Source of the DNA: Mycobacteriaceae bacterium
GTDB taxonomy: Bacteria; Actinomycetota; Actinomycetes; Mycobacteriales; Mycobacteriaceae
Reading direction: 5' to 3'
Assembly: GCA_019749805.1 (NCBI GenBank)
Contig: JAIEPH010000109.1
Location: 1-59,388 of the forward strand
DNA: 59,388 bases
Shown: piece by piece, positions 9,734 through 18,921 of the stretch
How positions within the stretch are numbered: position 1 is the first letter of the stretch
Layout of the letters: each line of letters opens with the position of its first letter
The notes under the pieces: generated by a model
The model's input: only the letters and a program-made list of their open reading frames with translations
Database searches by the model: none
Told to the model about the DNA's origin: nothing
Position numbers and translations under genes: made by a program

Positions 9734-10420
9734 ATGGCCAAGAATGCGCCGAACAACATTGCAGCAGCGGTCCGCACCGAGACCGGCAAGGGCGCCTCGC
9801 GGCGCGCCCGCCGCAACGGCAAGGTACCCACCGTCCTCTACGGCCACGGCAGCGATCCGCAGCATCTCGAGCTCAACGCCCATGACTTCGCCGCGGTCCT
9901 GCGTCACGCGGGAACGAACGCGGTGCTCACCCTCGACATCGAGGGCTCCGAGCAGCTCGCGCTGACCAAGGCGCTGACCATGCACCCGATCCGCCGCACC
10001 ATCGAGCACGCCGACCTGCTGGTCGTGCGTCGCGGCGAGAAAGTCACCGTCGAGGTCAACGTCATTATTGAGGGCGAAGCGGCTCCCGGCACGCTGGTCA
10101 CCCAGGACAGCAACAGCATCGAGATCGAGGCCGACGTGCAGTCGATCCCGGAAAACCTCACCGTCTCGATCGAGGGCGCCGAGGTCGGCACCCAGTTCGC
10201 CGCGAGCGCGATTCCGTTGCCCGACGGTGTTTCGCTGATCTCGGATCCCGAGCTGCTCGTCGTCAACGTCGTCGCCGCCCCGACCGAGGAAGACCTCGAG
10301 GCCGAGGGTGCCGGCGAGGCCGAAGGCGAAGAGGCCGAAGGCGAAGCCGCCGAGGGCGAAGCAGCCGAGGGCGAGGGCGAGGGCGAAGCCGGCGAGGCAC
10401 CCGCCGCGGAATCCGAGTAG
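9734..10420 (+). CDS. rplY: 50S ribosomal protein L25/CTC form
   Basis: 228 aa, the long CTC form that binds 5S rRNA. The N-terminal L25 domain has ASRRARRNGKVPTVLYGHG; the central TL5-type C-domain runs to about residue 185. It ends in a low-complexity acidic tail of Glu/Gly/Ala repeats such as EAEGEEAEGEAAEGEAAEGE. Start ATG 9734 is preceded by caggagt. Stop is 6 bp before pth, so the two are one operon, as in M. tuberculosis Rv1015c-Rv1014c. Confidence 0.96.
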   Translation: MAKNAPNNIAAAVRTETGKGASRRARRNGKVPTVLYGHGSDPQHLELNAHDFAAVLRHAGTNAVLTLDIEGSEQLALTKALTMHPIRRTIEHADLLVVRRGEKVTVEVNVIIEGEAAPGTLVTQDSNSIEIEADVQSIPENLTVSIEGAEVGTQFAASAIPLPDGVSLISDPELLVVNVVAAPTEEDLEAEGAGEAEGEEAEGEAAEGEAAEGEGEGEAGEAPAAESE

Positions 10421-10426
10421 CACGCG

Positions 10427-11005
10427 ATGGCCGAACCCCAACTCGTGGTCGGCCTCGGCAACCCCGGTCCGCAGTACGCCACCACGCGTCATAACCTCGG
10501 CTTCCTGGTCGCCGACATCCTGGCCGATCGCATCGGCTCGGGTTTCAAGGTGCACAAGAAGTCGGGGGCCGAGGTGGCCACCGGTCAGCTCGCCGGCCGT
10601 CCGGTGGTGCTCGCCAAGCCGCGGTGCTACATGAACGAGTCCGGGCGTCAGGTGGCGCCGCTGGCCAAGTTCTACTCGGTGGCACCCGCCGACATCATCG
10701 TCATCCACGACGAGCTCGACATCGACTTCGGCCGCATCCGGCTGAAGTTCGGTGGCGGTGTCGCCGGGCACAATGGTTTGCGGTCGGTGGGATCGTCCCT
10801 GGGCTCCAACGACTTTCAGCGGGTTCGCATCGGAATCGGTCGCCCGCCCGGCCGGATGGATGGCGCGGCGTTCGTGCTCGGCACGTTCACCTCGGCGGAG
10901 TGGAAAGAGGTGCCGACGATCTGCGAGCAAGCCGCCGACGCCACCGAACTGTTGATCTCCCAGGGGTTGGAGCCGGCTCAGAACACCGTGCACGCCTGGG
11001 GCTAG
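10427..11005 (+). CDS. pth: Peptidyl-tRNA hydrolase
   Basis: 192 aa. Releases peptides from prematurely dropped peptidyl-tRNA. Family motifs are intact: GLGNPGPQYATTRHNLGF with catalytic His22, the Asn in CYMNESG, HDELDIDFG, and GGGVAGHNGLRS. It lies 6 bp after rplY. Confidence 0.97.
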   Translation: MAEPQLVVGLGNPGPQYATTRHNLGFLVADILADRIGSGFKVHKKSGAEVATGQLAGRPVVLAKPRCYMNESGRQVAPLAKFYSVAPADIIVIHDELDIDFGRIRLKFGGGVAGHNGLRSVGSSLGSNDFQRVRIGIGRPPGRMDGAAFVLGTFTSAEWKEVPTICEQAADATELLISQGLEPAQNTVHAWG

Positions 11006-11007
11006 CG

Positions 11008-11739
11008 TCAGCCGTGCGTCTGACCCGCCAGCGTCGTGATCGGCGCCTCGGAAGTGAGTCGGCTGGCCACGAATTGTGCTGCCTGCGTCGTTAATCCGGA
11101 CTGCACGTACAAGCTGTGCGCGGGCCTGTCGTCACCGCCGGAGCACACCGGATCGGCCCCGTTGCACAGATCGATGGTCTTGTAGCCGTACTGCGGGCTC
11201 AGCGACGTCAGTGGGCCGCCGAGCAACCTGATCGACGGGTTGCCGAACACCGCGACCGCGGCGACGTGATCGGCGGCGGCCGGCGGCAACAGGTTGGTGA
11301 AGCCGAGCGTCGGCTGGTTGGCGATCGCAAGCGCATCGATCACCGCGGCACCCTGCGAGAAGCCGCCGAGCACGATCTTGGTGTCGGGGCAGTTCGCGAC
11401 AGTGTTCTGGACGAAGGCGCTGGCGTCGTTGGCGCCGTCGGCAGCGCGGAGAAAGTCGTAGGAGGCCGGGTAGTTGACTGCGTACACGTCCACCGACTGC
11501 CCCGGCACCAGCGGTCGCAGCGCGTCGACGAACGCGTCGCCGACGCGTCCAACGCCCGCCGGCTCACCGGTGCCGCGTGCGAACACGACCTGAACGTCGG
11601 CGCACTCGGCGGGCTGCGCCGAGGCGACACCCGTCGGGCCCGACGGAAGCAGTACCGGTGCGACGAGCGTCACACCCGAAACCATCAGTGCAGCAACACC
11701 CATCAGCAAACCGCGCGTGACCCCTCGGCTGATCTTCAT
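11008..11739 (-). CDS. Secreted cutinase-like serine esterase (CULP family)
   Basis: 243 aa. N-terminal signal/TM segment MKISRGVTRGLLMGVAALMV, with likely cleavage near ASAQPAEC. Alpha/beta hydrolase triad: Ser128 in GGFSQG, Asp196 in LCNGADPVC, His208 in PAHSLY; four Cys positioned for the cutinase disulfides. Mycobacterial CULPs hydrolyse lipid esters outside the cell. The start is ATG 11739; the frame is open further upstream without a signal-like start. It converges with pth, ending 2 bp from it. Confidence 0.92.
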   Translation of the reverse strand: MKISRGVTRGLLMGVAALMVSGVTLVAPVLLPSGPTGVASAQPAECADVQVVFARGTGEPAGVGRVGDAFVDALRPLVPGQSVDVYAVNYPASYDFLRAADGANDASAFVQNTVANCPDTKIVLGGFSQGAAVIDALAIANQPTLGFTNLLPPAAADHVAAVAVFGNPSIRLLGGPLTSLSPQYGYKTIDLCNGADPVCSGGDDRPAHSLYVQSGLTTQAAQFVASRLTSEAPITTLAGQTHG

Positions 11740-11785
11740 ACCGGGCCAAACGCCGTCGAGCGGCGAATCTATTCCGTCTAGAAAA

Positions 11786-12817
11786 TCAGCGCCCACCGAT
11801 GCCGCTGTCGACCACCTTGATCTGCTTGTGCGGGAACCGTCGCTCGGCGTACTCCTTTGCCACCGAGTTCGGCAGGACGTAGAGAGTCTCCTTCTTCTCC
11901 TGCAGCGGCTTGAGGACCAGATCCATGAAGCCCTTGCGGTCATCGAGGTAGGGCTCGATGACGTCCTCTCCGGCCGGACACACCGCCAGACAGTAGGCCG
12001 CCTTGTAGTTGGCCTTGAAGGACAGGCTCTGCCACATCGAGGCGTTCTCGGAATCGCTGACTCGCGAACGGAAATCGGCCGCGTCTTCACTGTCGGCGAT
12101 GGTCTGCGTCCAGTCGGTGAATCCACCCATGAACTCGCGGTAGTTGTGGGTGGAGCACGCGAAGAAGTCGAACTCCCCGTCCTTCTTGATGGCACCTACC
12201 GGGCAGGCGGCCACACAGAGCTTGCATTCCAGGCACGGCGAATAGTCAAGTGGCTCACCGTAACTACTGATCGGCGCCGCCACCAGCACCGTGCCGAGAA
12301 GGATGAAGTTGCCGAACTTCGGCTGTATCACGTTGCGATGAATGCCCATCACACCGAGGCCGGAGGCGACCGCAACAGGTTTGTGCGCCACCACCCAGAT
12401 CCGGCCAGGGAACCGGTCCATCTCCATGGGGAACGACATCGACGGGTTGATGGCGCGGTATCCGGCATCTTGCAGCGCGCGGGTGATCCGGTGGGCGGCC
12501 TCGTTCATGATCTCGCCGCTGCGGTGGAACTCCTGATTGGCGACGCTGCGCGCGGTGGAGCGGACGTTGTCGCGGTTCATCTTGACGACCAGGGAGATGT
12601 AGCTTGCGACGCCAGGCAAGGCCTCGTCGACGTGCTCGCGTTCGGAGGCGAGGTCGGGGTTGTCGACGCTGGCGAACGCGACGTCGTCGACGCCGGCGTC
12701 GAGACAGACCCGACGCAGCCAGTCGGCGTCGATGACGCCGGGTTTCTCGGTTTTGCGTGCCCGCACCTTGCGCACGGTGGGGTGGTCGGCTAACCGAGCG
12801 GGAACTCTGTCGGTCAT
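11786..12817 (-). CDS. QueG/reductive-dehalogenase-like 4Fe-4S protein
   Basis: 343 aa. Two iron-sulfur motifs: CLECKLCVAACPVGAI and a later CLAVCPAGED, consistent with paired [4Fe-4S] clusters. The N-terminal region resembles epoxyqueuosine reductase (GVMGIHRNVIQPKFGNFILL). The real substrate is not evident and queuosine synthesis is not seen nearby, so the call is at family level. ATG 12817 has tatacc 4 nt upstream and no ribosome-binding site, suggesting a leaderless message. Confidence 0.8.
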   Translation of the reverse strand: MTDRVPARLADHPTVRKVRARKTEKPGVIDADWLRRVCLDAGVDDVAFASVDNPDLASEREHVDEALPGVASYISLVVKMNRDNVRSTARSVANQEFHRSGEIMNEAAHRITRALQDAGYRAINPSMSFPMEMDRFPGRIWVVAHKPVAVASGLGVMGIHRNVIQPKFGNFILLGTVLVAAPISSYGEPLDYSPCLECKLCVAACPVGAIKKDGEFDFFACSTHNYREFMGGFTDWTQTIADSEDAADFRSRVSDSENASMWQSLSFKANYKAAYCLAVCPAGEDVIEPYLDDRKGFMDLVLKPLQEKKETLYVLPNSVAKEYAERRFPHKQIKVVDSGIGGR

Positions 12818-12903
12818 GCTAGGTATAGCACACAATACTTAGCCCTGCGGGTGTAAGAAACTTCGCCGATCCTGCCCGCGTGGACGGTCGACGCGATCCG
12901 TTC

Positions 12904-13752
12904 CTAGTCGCCCGTGCGGCGCGCGTACGCCCGCAACGCGAACGGGGCGATCACCGCGGTGATCGCCGCCGACCACAGGATGGTCGCGAGTATCGGGTGA
13001 TGGAGTGGCAGTTGCGCCTCCGGCGGGGCGGGCGGGCCGTTGCCCCATAGCTCCCGCATCGCCTGGGTCAGCGAAGACACCGGATTCCACTCGGCGATCA
13101 CCCGGAGCCAGCGCGGCATGGGCTCGGTCGGCGCGAAGGTGTTGGCCAGGAACGTGATCGGAAAAAGCACGGTGAACATCACGCCGTTGACCGCTTCGAC
13201 CGAGCGCATCAGCGATCCGATCAGGATGCCGAACCAGATCATCCCGAAGCCGAACACGAGGATCAGCGCGAAGGCGAGCACCGCGTCGACGAAGCCGCCG
13301 CGGATCCGCCATCCGATGCACAGTCCCGTCACCGCCATCACCACGACACCGATCGACGAGTGCAGCAGGCTGGCGATGCTCCGTCCGATCAACACCGCCG
13401 ACCGTCGGATCGGCAGCGATCGGAACCGGTCGATGATGCCCTTCTCGACATCGGCGGTGATGCCGGTGGACACCACGAACGCGGTGAACACGATGGTCTG
13501 CGCCTGAATGCCGGGAAGCAGGAACTCGCGGTAGGACGCGCTGCCCGCGGTCTTGATCGACGCACCGAAGACGAACGCGAACAGCAGCACGAACATGATG
13601 GGCTGCACCGTGACGTCGCTCAACATCTCGGGCATCCGCTTGGTGTGGATCATGTTGCGCTTGACCATGATCCACGACTGCTCGGCGATGTTCGTCTGGC
13701 GGATCCGGGGCCGCTCCAGCGTGTCGCGCTTCTCGCTCTCGGTGGTGGTCAT
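12904..13752 (-). CDS. ABC-2 type transporter permease (DrrB-like)
   Basis: 282 aa membrane protein, about six transmembrane segments in the ABC-2 arrangement (PIMFVLLFAFVFGASI, IQAQTIVFTAFVV, VMAVTGLCIGWRI, VLAFALILVFGFGMIWFGIL). The ABC-2 signature region contains PITFLANTFAPTEPMP and EWNPVSSL. Its ATG (13752) overlaps the stop of the ATPase gene, so the pair is translationally coupled. It resembles the DrrB exporters for drugs or lipids; the cargo is unknown. Confidence 0.92.
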   Translation of the reverse strand: MTTTESEKRDTLERPRIRQTNIAEQSWIMVKRNMIHTKRMPEMLSDVTVQPIMFVLLFAFVFGASIKTAGSASYREFLLPGIQAQTIVFTAFVVSTGITADVEKGIIDRFRSLPIRRSAVLIGRSIASLLHSSIGVVVMAVTGLCIGWRIRGGFVDAVLAFALILVFGFGMIWFGILIGSLMRSVEAVNGVMFTVLFPITFLANTFAPTEPMPRWLRVIAEWNPVSSLTQAMRELWGNGPPAPPEAQLPLHHPILATILWSAAITAVIAPFALRAYARRTGD

Positions 13753-14726
13753 GCGCTGACCTCCTCGGTCTCGTCGCCCTCGACGCGATGGCCGGTCAGG
13801 GACAGGAACACGTCGTCCAGGCTGGGCCGGGACAGGCCGATGTCGTCGACCTCGATCGCGCGCTCCTGCAGCCAGCCGGCGACACGGGTCAGGTCGGCGA
13901 TGCCGTTGGAGGCCGCGGTGAGTTGCCGTGCACCCACGTCGAGATGGACCTCGGCGCCGGTACGTGCGATCAGCTCCCGCGCCGCGGGCAGGTCGGTGGC
14001 ATGCGAGACGGTGACGACCAGGCTGGCGCTGCCGGCCTGCTCTTTGAGTTGCAGCGGCGTGCCCTGCGCGATGATCTGGCCGTGATTGACGACGACGATG
14101 TCGTCGGCCAGTTGGTCGGCCTCCTCGAGGTACTGCGTGGTGAGCAGCAGTGTCGTGCCCTCGGCGACGAGGCCGCGCAACATTTCCCACAACTCGCTGC
14201 GGCTACGCGGATCCAGGCCGGTGGTGGGCTCGTCGAGGAACAGCACGGGCGGTGACGCGATCAGGCTGACCGCGAGGTCGAGCCGTCGCCGCATGCCGCC
14301 GGAGTACCCGCGGACCGGTCGGTCGGCGGCATCGGCGATCGAAAACTGTTCCAACAGTTGATTTCCCAGGCGTTCGAGATCGCGGCGACCGATGCCGTAG
14401 AGACCGCCGATCATCCTGATGTTCTCGCGGCCGGTCAGCAGCTCGTCGATGGTGGCGACCTGTCCGGTGAGGCCCATGTTGCGGCGCACCATGTCCGGTT
14501 GCTCGCGGACGTCGTATCCCGCCACCCGAGCGGTGCCGCTGGTGGGTACCGTCAATGTCGTCATCATCCGGACCGTGGTGGTCTTACCCGCACCGTTGGG
14601 ACCGAGCAGGCCCAGCACCGTGCCGGGCGGCACCACGAAGCTGACGCCGTCGACAGCTGGTCGTTCGGAGACGTTGTCACCGAATTTCTTGGCGAGATCG
14701 ATCGCCTCGATGGCCGGAGAGGTCAT
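13749..14726 (-). CDS. ABC transporter ATPase (DrrA-like)
   Basis: 325 aa. Walker A LLGPNGAGKTTTVRMM, Q-loop GLTGQVATIDELLTG, signature GYSGGMRRRLDLA, Walker B PPVLFLDEPTTGLDP, H-loop-like TTQYLEEAD (His is replaced, as in DrrA-type proteins). A C-terminal DrrA-type extension follows. Start MTSPAIEAIDLAKKF (14726) rather than 14756. Coupled to the permease at 12904-13752 as a two-component exporter. Confidence 0.93.
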   Translation of the reverse strand: MTSPAIEAIDLAKKFGDNVSERPAVDGVSFVVPPGTVLGLLGPNGAGKTTTVRMMTTLTVPTSGTARVAGYDVREQPDMVRRNMGLTGQVATIDELLTGRENIRMIGGLYGIGRRDLERLGNQLLEQFSIADAADRPVRGYSGGMRRRLDLAVSLIASPPVLFLDEPTTGLDPRSRSELWEMLRGLVAEGTTLLLTTQYLEEADQLADDIVVVNHGQIIAQGTPLQLKEQAGSASLVVTVSHATDLPAARELIARTGAEVHLDVGARQLTAASNGIADLTRVAGWLQERAIEVDDIGLSRPSLDDVFLSLTGHRVEGDETEEVSA

Positions 14727-14784
14727 GGCGTCGACCGTATCGACAGGCCCCGGCATCCGGCCAGTTCATTTCCCCGGCCGCACG

Positions 14785-16821
14785 TCACCAGACCCTCACG
14801 CGGTCCTCGGGCTTGAGGTACAGCGCGTCGCCCTCCTTGACCCCGAACGCCGTGTACCACTCGTCCATGTTCCGCACGATCCCGTTGACGCGATACCTTG
14901 CCGGGCTGTGCTCGTCGGTCAACAGGTAATCCCTCTCGGCTTCGTCTCGGCACAGCTCCTTCCAGCTCGCCGCGTAGGCGATGAAGAAGCGCTGATCCCC
15001 CGTCAGGCCGTCGATCACCGGCGCATCTTTGTCGCCGAGCGACAGATGGTACGCCTGATAGGCGATCTCCAGGCCAGCCAGATCGGCGATGTTCTCACCG
15101 AGTGTTGCTTTGCCGTTGATGTGCATCCCCGGCAACGGCTCATACGAATCGAACTGCGCCACCAGCTCATCGGCCGAGCGCTGGTAGCGATCCGCATCCG
15201 CTGCCGTCCACCAATCCCGCAGCGCGCCAGTGGAATCCAGTTTGCGGCCCCGACTGTCGAAGGCATGGCTCATCTCGTGGCCGATGACGGCGCCGATGCC
15301 ACCGTAGTTCGCCGCAGGATCGGCGGTTGGATCGAAGAACGGTGGCTGCAGTATCGCTGCGGTGAACGTGATGTCGTTGAGTTGGAAGTTGTAAAAAGCA
15401 TTGATTACCTGGACGGGGGTGGTCCACTCAGATCGGTCGATCGGCCTGCCGAGCTTGCTTCGACCGTCGTTCCACGACCATTTGCCCAGACTGATGACGT
15501 TGGCGAGTAGGCCGTCACGTCGGATGTTCACGTCATCGTAGGACTTCCAACGATCCGGGTAGCCGATCTTCGGCAACATCGCCGAGAGCTTTGCCTGAGC
15601 CTCCGCCTTCGTCTGGCCCGACATCCACGCTGCGCCGTCGATCCGCGCCGCGTACGCGGTTCGGAAATCTTCGACCATCTTCAGCGCCTGACCCTTCGTC
15701 GTTTCGGTGAAATGCTCTGCGACGTAGGGCTGTCCAAGCGCATCCCCCATCGCGTCGGTCATGTAGACGATGGCACGCTCCCACAGCGGTGCTCGGGTCT
15801 GTTTACCGGACAACACGCGGCCGTAGAAGCTGAACAGCTCATCACCGAAGGGCTTGGAAAGGAAGTTGGCGTACTCACTGAGGAGTTGATAGCGAAGATA
15901 GGCCTTCCAGGCGTCGACCGGCTCATTGCCAAATAGCGCGGCGGTCTTCGCCAGGACATCTGGCATACCGACCTGAAAGTCGGTCTGTGCAGGCAACTTC
16001 AGAGCATCGAAGATTGCCTGCAGCGGTGCACCCGCACCGAGCTTCTCGACATCCTGGCGTGTCATGATCGTGCTGGTCTTGTCAGGATCCATGGTGTCCT
16101 CGAACGGCCACTGCACCTCGGCGAGTTTGGTCTGGAGCGCCAGGACCAGCTGCGCTTGCCGCGCACCATCTTTGTAGCCGGCCAGGGCGAGAAGGCGCTC
16201 CACGTGCTGCACGAACGCAGTCCGCAACTCGACCGATTCGGCATCCTGCTTCAAGTAGTACTCGCGGTCGTCGAGGGACAGCCCGCCCTGCCATGTTTGC
16301 GGCACATAGCGAGTCGGCTCGTTGGGGTCGATCTGCACCGAGACTGGAAACGGGTCCGGTACCGAGAGCTGCCCATTGAAGCGCACAAGCACGTCGGCCA
16401 GGTCGGCTCTGTCGGTCACGCCGTCGATCGCCGCCAGGTAGGGCTTCACGGGCTCAGCCCCCTGTTCGTCAAGGTATTCCTCGTCCATGTACGACGCGTA
16501 CAAGTCGCCGATCTGATGGGGCGAACGGTCGGGCGATGCGTCGTTTCCGGCCTGCTCCGCGATCGACTTGAGGTCGTCGTCCACGACATTCTCGAGGTCG
16601 CCGTCGACGCCGACGCATGCCTTGTCGTCGGGTATCTGTGCGGTCTTGAGCCAGGAGCCCAGTGCGTAGTCGAAGAAGTCGTCTCCCGGCCGGACACTGC
16701 GGTCCATGTCCGCGGTGTCGATTCCCCACGTGCCGAACTGAGGCTTGGGCGGCTGGTCCGCGCCACCGCAGCCCGTCGCAACGATGGCGATCACCAGGCA
16801 AACGTGAAGAATTCTGCGCAA
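14785..16821 (-). CDS. M13 (neprilysin/PepO/Zmp1) zinc metallopeptidase, lipoprotein form
   Basis: 678 aa. Zinc site HEMSH at residues 515-519 with third ligand Glu576 in ENIADLAG; substrate motif NAFYNFQLN and C-terminal RVNGIVRNMDEW are typical of M13. An N-terminal signal with lipobox VATGC (Cys18) predicts a membrane-anchored enzyme outside the cytoplasmic membrane, unlike M. tuberculosis Zmp1, which lacks a classical signal. It lies between the ABC exporter and the Pks16-type ligase on the same strand, but with 58- and 95-bp gaps. Confidence 0.92.
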   Translation of the reverse strand: MRRILHVCLVIAIVATGCGGADQPPKPQFGTWGIDTADMDRSVRPGDDFFDYALGSWLKTAQIPDDKACVGVDGDLENVVDDDLKSIAEQAGNDASPDRSPHQIGDLYASYMDEEYLDEQGAEPVKPYLAAIDGVTDRADLADVLVRFNGQLSVPDPFPVSVQIDPNEPTRYVPQTWQGGLSLDDREYYLKQDAESVELRTAFVQHVERLLALAGYKDGARQAQLVLALQTKLAEVQWPFEDTMDPDKTSTIMTRQDVEKLGAGAPLQAIFDALKLPAQTDFQVGMPDVLAKTAALFGNEPVDAWKAYLRYQLLSEYANFLSKPFGDELFSFYGRVLSGKQTRAPLWERAIVYMTDAMGDALGQPYVAEHFTETTKGQALKMVEDFRTAYAARIDGAAWMSGQTKAEAQAKLSAMLPKIGYPDRWKSYDDVNIRRDGLLANVISLGKWSWNDGRSKLGRPIDRSEWTTPVQVINAFYNFQLNDITFTAAILQPPFFDPTADPAANYGGIGAVIGHEMSHAFDSRGRKLDSTGALRDWWTAADADRYQRSADELVAQFDSYEPLPGMHINGKATLGENIADLAGLEIAYQAYHLSLGDKDAPVIDGLTGDQRFFIAYAASWKELCRDEAERDYLLTDEHSPARYRVNGIVRNMDEWYTAFGVKEGDALYLKPEDRVRVW

Positions 16822-16916
16822 CTCATGCCCCCGCTCGACTGGCGAGCACGCTATCGCCTACTGCTGGTTGCGAGCCGACGAATAGTGATATGCGCGGCAG
16901 TTGGGGAAGGACGTAA

Positions 16917-18551
16917 TTAGGTGACCAGCGAAACCGAGTTGGAGCGGCGCAACTTGCCCGACGGGGTCTTCGGGATGCTTCCCGGCCCCAACACCACGAC
17001 GTTGCGCGGCCGCACGTCGACCTCGGCCACCACCTCGTGGGCGACCTGACGTTCGATGCGGTGCACCTCGTCGTGGTCCTGCCAGGCGTTGGACTCCACC
17101 GCGACGGCGAACGTCTCACGCGAATGTCCGGCGTCCAGGCGTACCGCGACGGCGCAGCCCGGGCGAACCCCCTCGACGCGGCCCGCGGCCCGCTCGATGT
17201 CGGTCGGATAGATGTTGCGGCCCGCCATGATGATGACGTCCTTCACGCGGCCGCACACGATGATGTTGCCTTCTTCGGTGATGTAGCCGAGGTCACCCGT
17301 GTCGTACCAGCCGTGCTCGTCCTGGGCGGGGATGAAGCCGCCCATGGTGATGTAGCCGGGAGTCAGCGACTCGCCACGGAGCTCGATGACGCCGACGCCG
17401 CGCGGCGGCATCACGTTGCCGTGCTCGTCGATGACGCGTGCCTCCAGGTCCGTCAGCAGCGGACCGAGCGAGGCCAGCCTGCGGGTGTTGCCCTTGGTCG
17501 CGGGAACGGCGCGACGCAGCGCAGCCATCAGGTCGGCGTCGACCTCGTCGACCACCAGGCCCGCGCCGCACGGTGAGAATGACACCGCCAAGGTGGTCTC
17601 GGCCATACCGTAGGCGGGCAGGATCGCGTCGGGCCGCAGACCGAACGGCTTACCCGCGTCAAGCAGGTCCTCGACGTCGGCGGGCTCGACGGGTTCGGCG
17701 CCCGAGAGCGCGAACCGCAGCGTCGACAGGTCGAACTCGCCCGGTTTGGCCTGGCGGCGCAGCCGCTTGGCGAACAATGCGTACGCGAAGTTCGGCGCCG
17801 CAGTCATGGTGCCCTTGTACTTGTCGATGAGCTTGGCCCACAGCAGGGTGTCGCGCAGGAAGTCCATCGGCGTGACCTTGACCAGCTCGGCGCCGAAGTA
17901 CATCGGGATGGTGAGGAAGCCGACCATGCCCATGTCGTGGAAGCAGGGCAGCCAGCTGACCATGACGTCCTTGTCGACGTCGTACTCGGCGCCGATGAAC
18001 ATGGCCTCGGCGTTGGAGTGGATGTTGCGGTGCGTGATCTGCACCGCTTTGGGAGACCCGGTCGAGCCGGACGTCAACTGCATCAGCGCCAGGTCGTCCT
18101 CGTCGACCTCGATGGGGTCGATCGGCTCCGACGCCAGCAGGTCGGCGACGGTCAGAACGGTGATGCCCTTTTCCTCGAGGACCGGGATCGCGACGAGGAA
18201 CGGTTCGGAGACGATGACGGCCTTGGCCTCGATCATGCCGATGACGTTCATGGTGTCCTCGGCCCAGATCACGAGGTCGGTCCGGGGCGTGGGCTGGTGC
18301 AGCATGGTCAGGCAGGCGCCGCGCATCCACAGGCCCTGCGCTACCGGTGCGATCTCGACCGGGAAGCCTGCGAGCACGCCGACCGAATCGCCGAGTCCGA
18401 TTCCGGCCTCCGCCAGACCACCGGCGACGGCGCGGGCCCGCTCGTGAACCTCACCCCAGGTATGTCGAACCGGCTCGTACGGTTCACCGGTGACCATGCC
18501 CGTTGTCACGGTGCGGGCGTTTCGGTACATCTTCTCGGTGAAACGGCTCAC
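16917..18551 (-). CDS. pks16: Acyl-AMP/acyl-CoA ligase (Pks16/FadD type)
   Basis: 544 aa, the same length as M. tuberculosis Rv1013 (annotated Pks16). ANL-superfamily adenylating enzyme with the P-loop LTSGSTGSPKA near residues 158-168, YGMAETT, and YDTGDLGY; the final Lys lies in IPKTPSGKLRR. The family activates fatty acids as acyl-AMP or acyl-CoA. GTG start at 18551 is preceded by gaggagg. Not an actual polyketide synthase. Substrate unknown. Confidence 0.9.
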   Translation of the reverse strand: MSRFTEKMYRNARTVTTGMVTGEPYEPVRHTWGEVHERARAVAGGLAEAGIGLGDSVGVLAGFPVEIAPVAQGLWMRGACLTMLHQPTPRTDLVIWAEDTMNVIGMIEAKAVIVSEPFLVAIPVLEEKGITVLTVADLLASEPIDPIEVDEDDLALMQLTSGSTGSPKAVQITHRNIHSNAEAMFIGAEYDVDKDVMVSWLPCFHDMGMVGFLTIPMYFGAELVKVTPMDFLRDTLLWAKLIDKYKGTMTAAPNFAYALFAKRLRRQAKPGEFDLSTLRFALSGAEPVEPADVEDLLDAGKPFGLRPDAILPAYGMAETTLAVSFSPCGAGLVVDEVDADLMAALRRAVPATKGNTRRLASLGPLLTDLEARVIDEHGNVMPPRGVGVIELRGESLTPGYITMGGFIPAQDEHGWYDTGDLGYITEEGNIIVCGRVKDVIIMAGRNIYPTDIERAAGRVEGVRPGCAVAVRLDAGHSRETFAVAVESNAWQDHDEVHRIERQVAHEVVAEVDVRPRNVVVLGPGSIPKTPSGKLRRSNSVSLVT

Positions 18552-18921
18552 GACAACCTCCTCGGTTTCCGAACAGGAAATGCCCGGATGTAATGCTCCG
18601 CCTGATCAGAGGCGCTTTCCAGGAGGCGCGCACACAATTGGGGAGCGGTTGAGTCTCGAATTGGTGATGCCTCTGGTAAGCGGTCGGCTACGACAAGTCG
18701 CCCACCGATGTCGTCGGCGGGCGCGAATGCCGCGTGCAAACCATGACCGCTAGTTTTCACCGTCGATCATCTTAAACATTTCTTAAGGACCTGCCAAAAT
18801 CTGGCGGTCATTGCGGCCTGGGTCACACCGTGCGCACTGCCGCTCGCGACCTGTACACCAGGGTCGTGAAAGTGCAGGGATTAGCGGCCGTGGTGTACGT
18901 CTCGCAAAAAATGGACGCCTC
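18552..18921. other. 370-bp intergenic region between the ligase and ispE
   Basis: No convincing gene. The region holds the ribosome-binding site of the ligase gene at its left edge and an AT-rich patch with an inverted repeat, cttaa (18771-18775) against ttaag (18783-18787) around a 7-nt centre. M. tuberculosis has a small hypothetical (Rv1012) at this position; I see no conserved-looking frame for one here. Confidence 0.5.

Noticed and set aside
12839..13675. 278-codon minus-strand frame overlapping the ABC permease
   Set aside because: Low-complexity Arg/His/Asp composition typical of an out-of-frame shadow; the permease frame has transmembrane segments and family motifs.
18548..18760. 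70-codon minus-strand frame upstream of the Pks16-type ligase
   Set aside because: No signal, domain or ribosome-binding site; it may fill the place of Rv1012 but shows nothing to support it.
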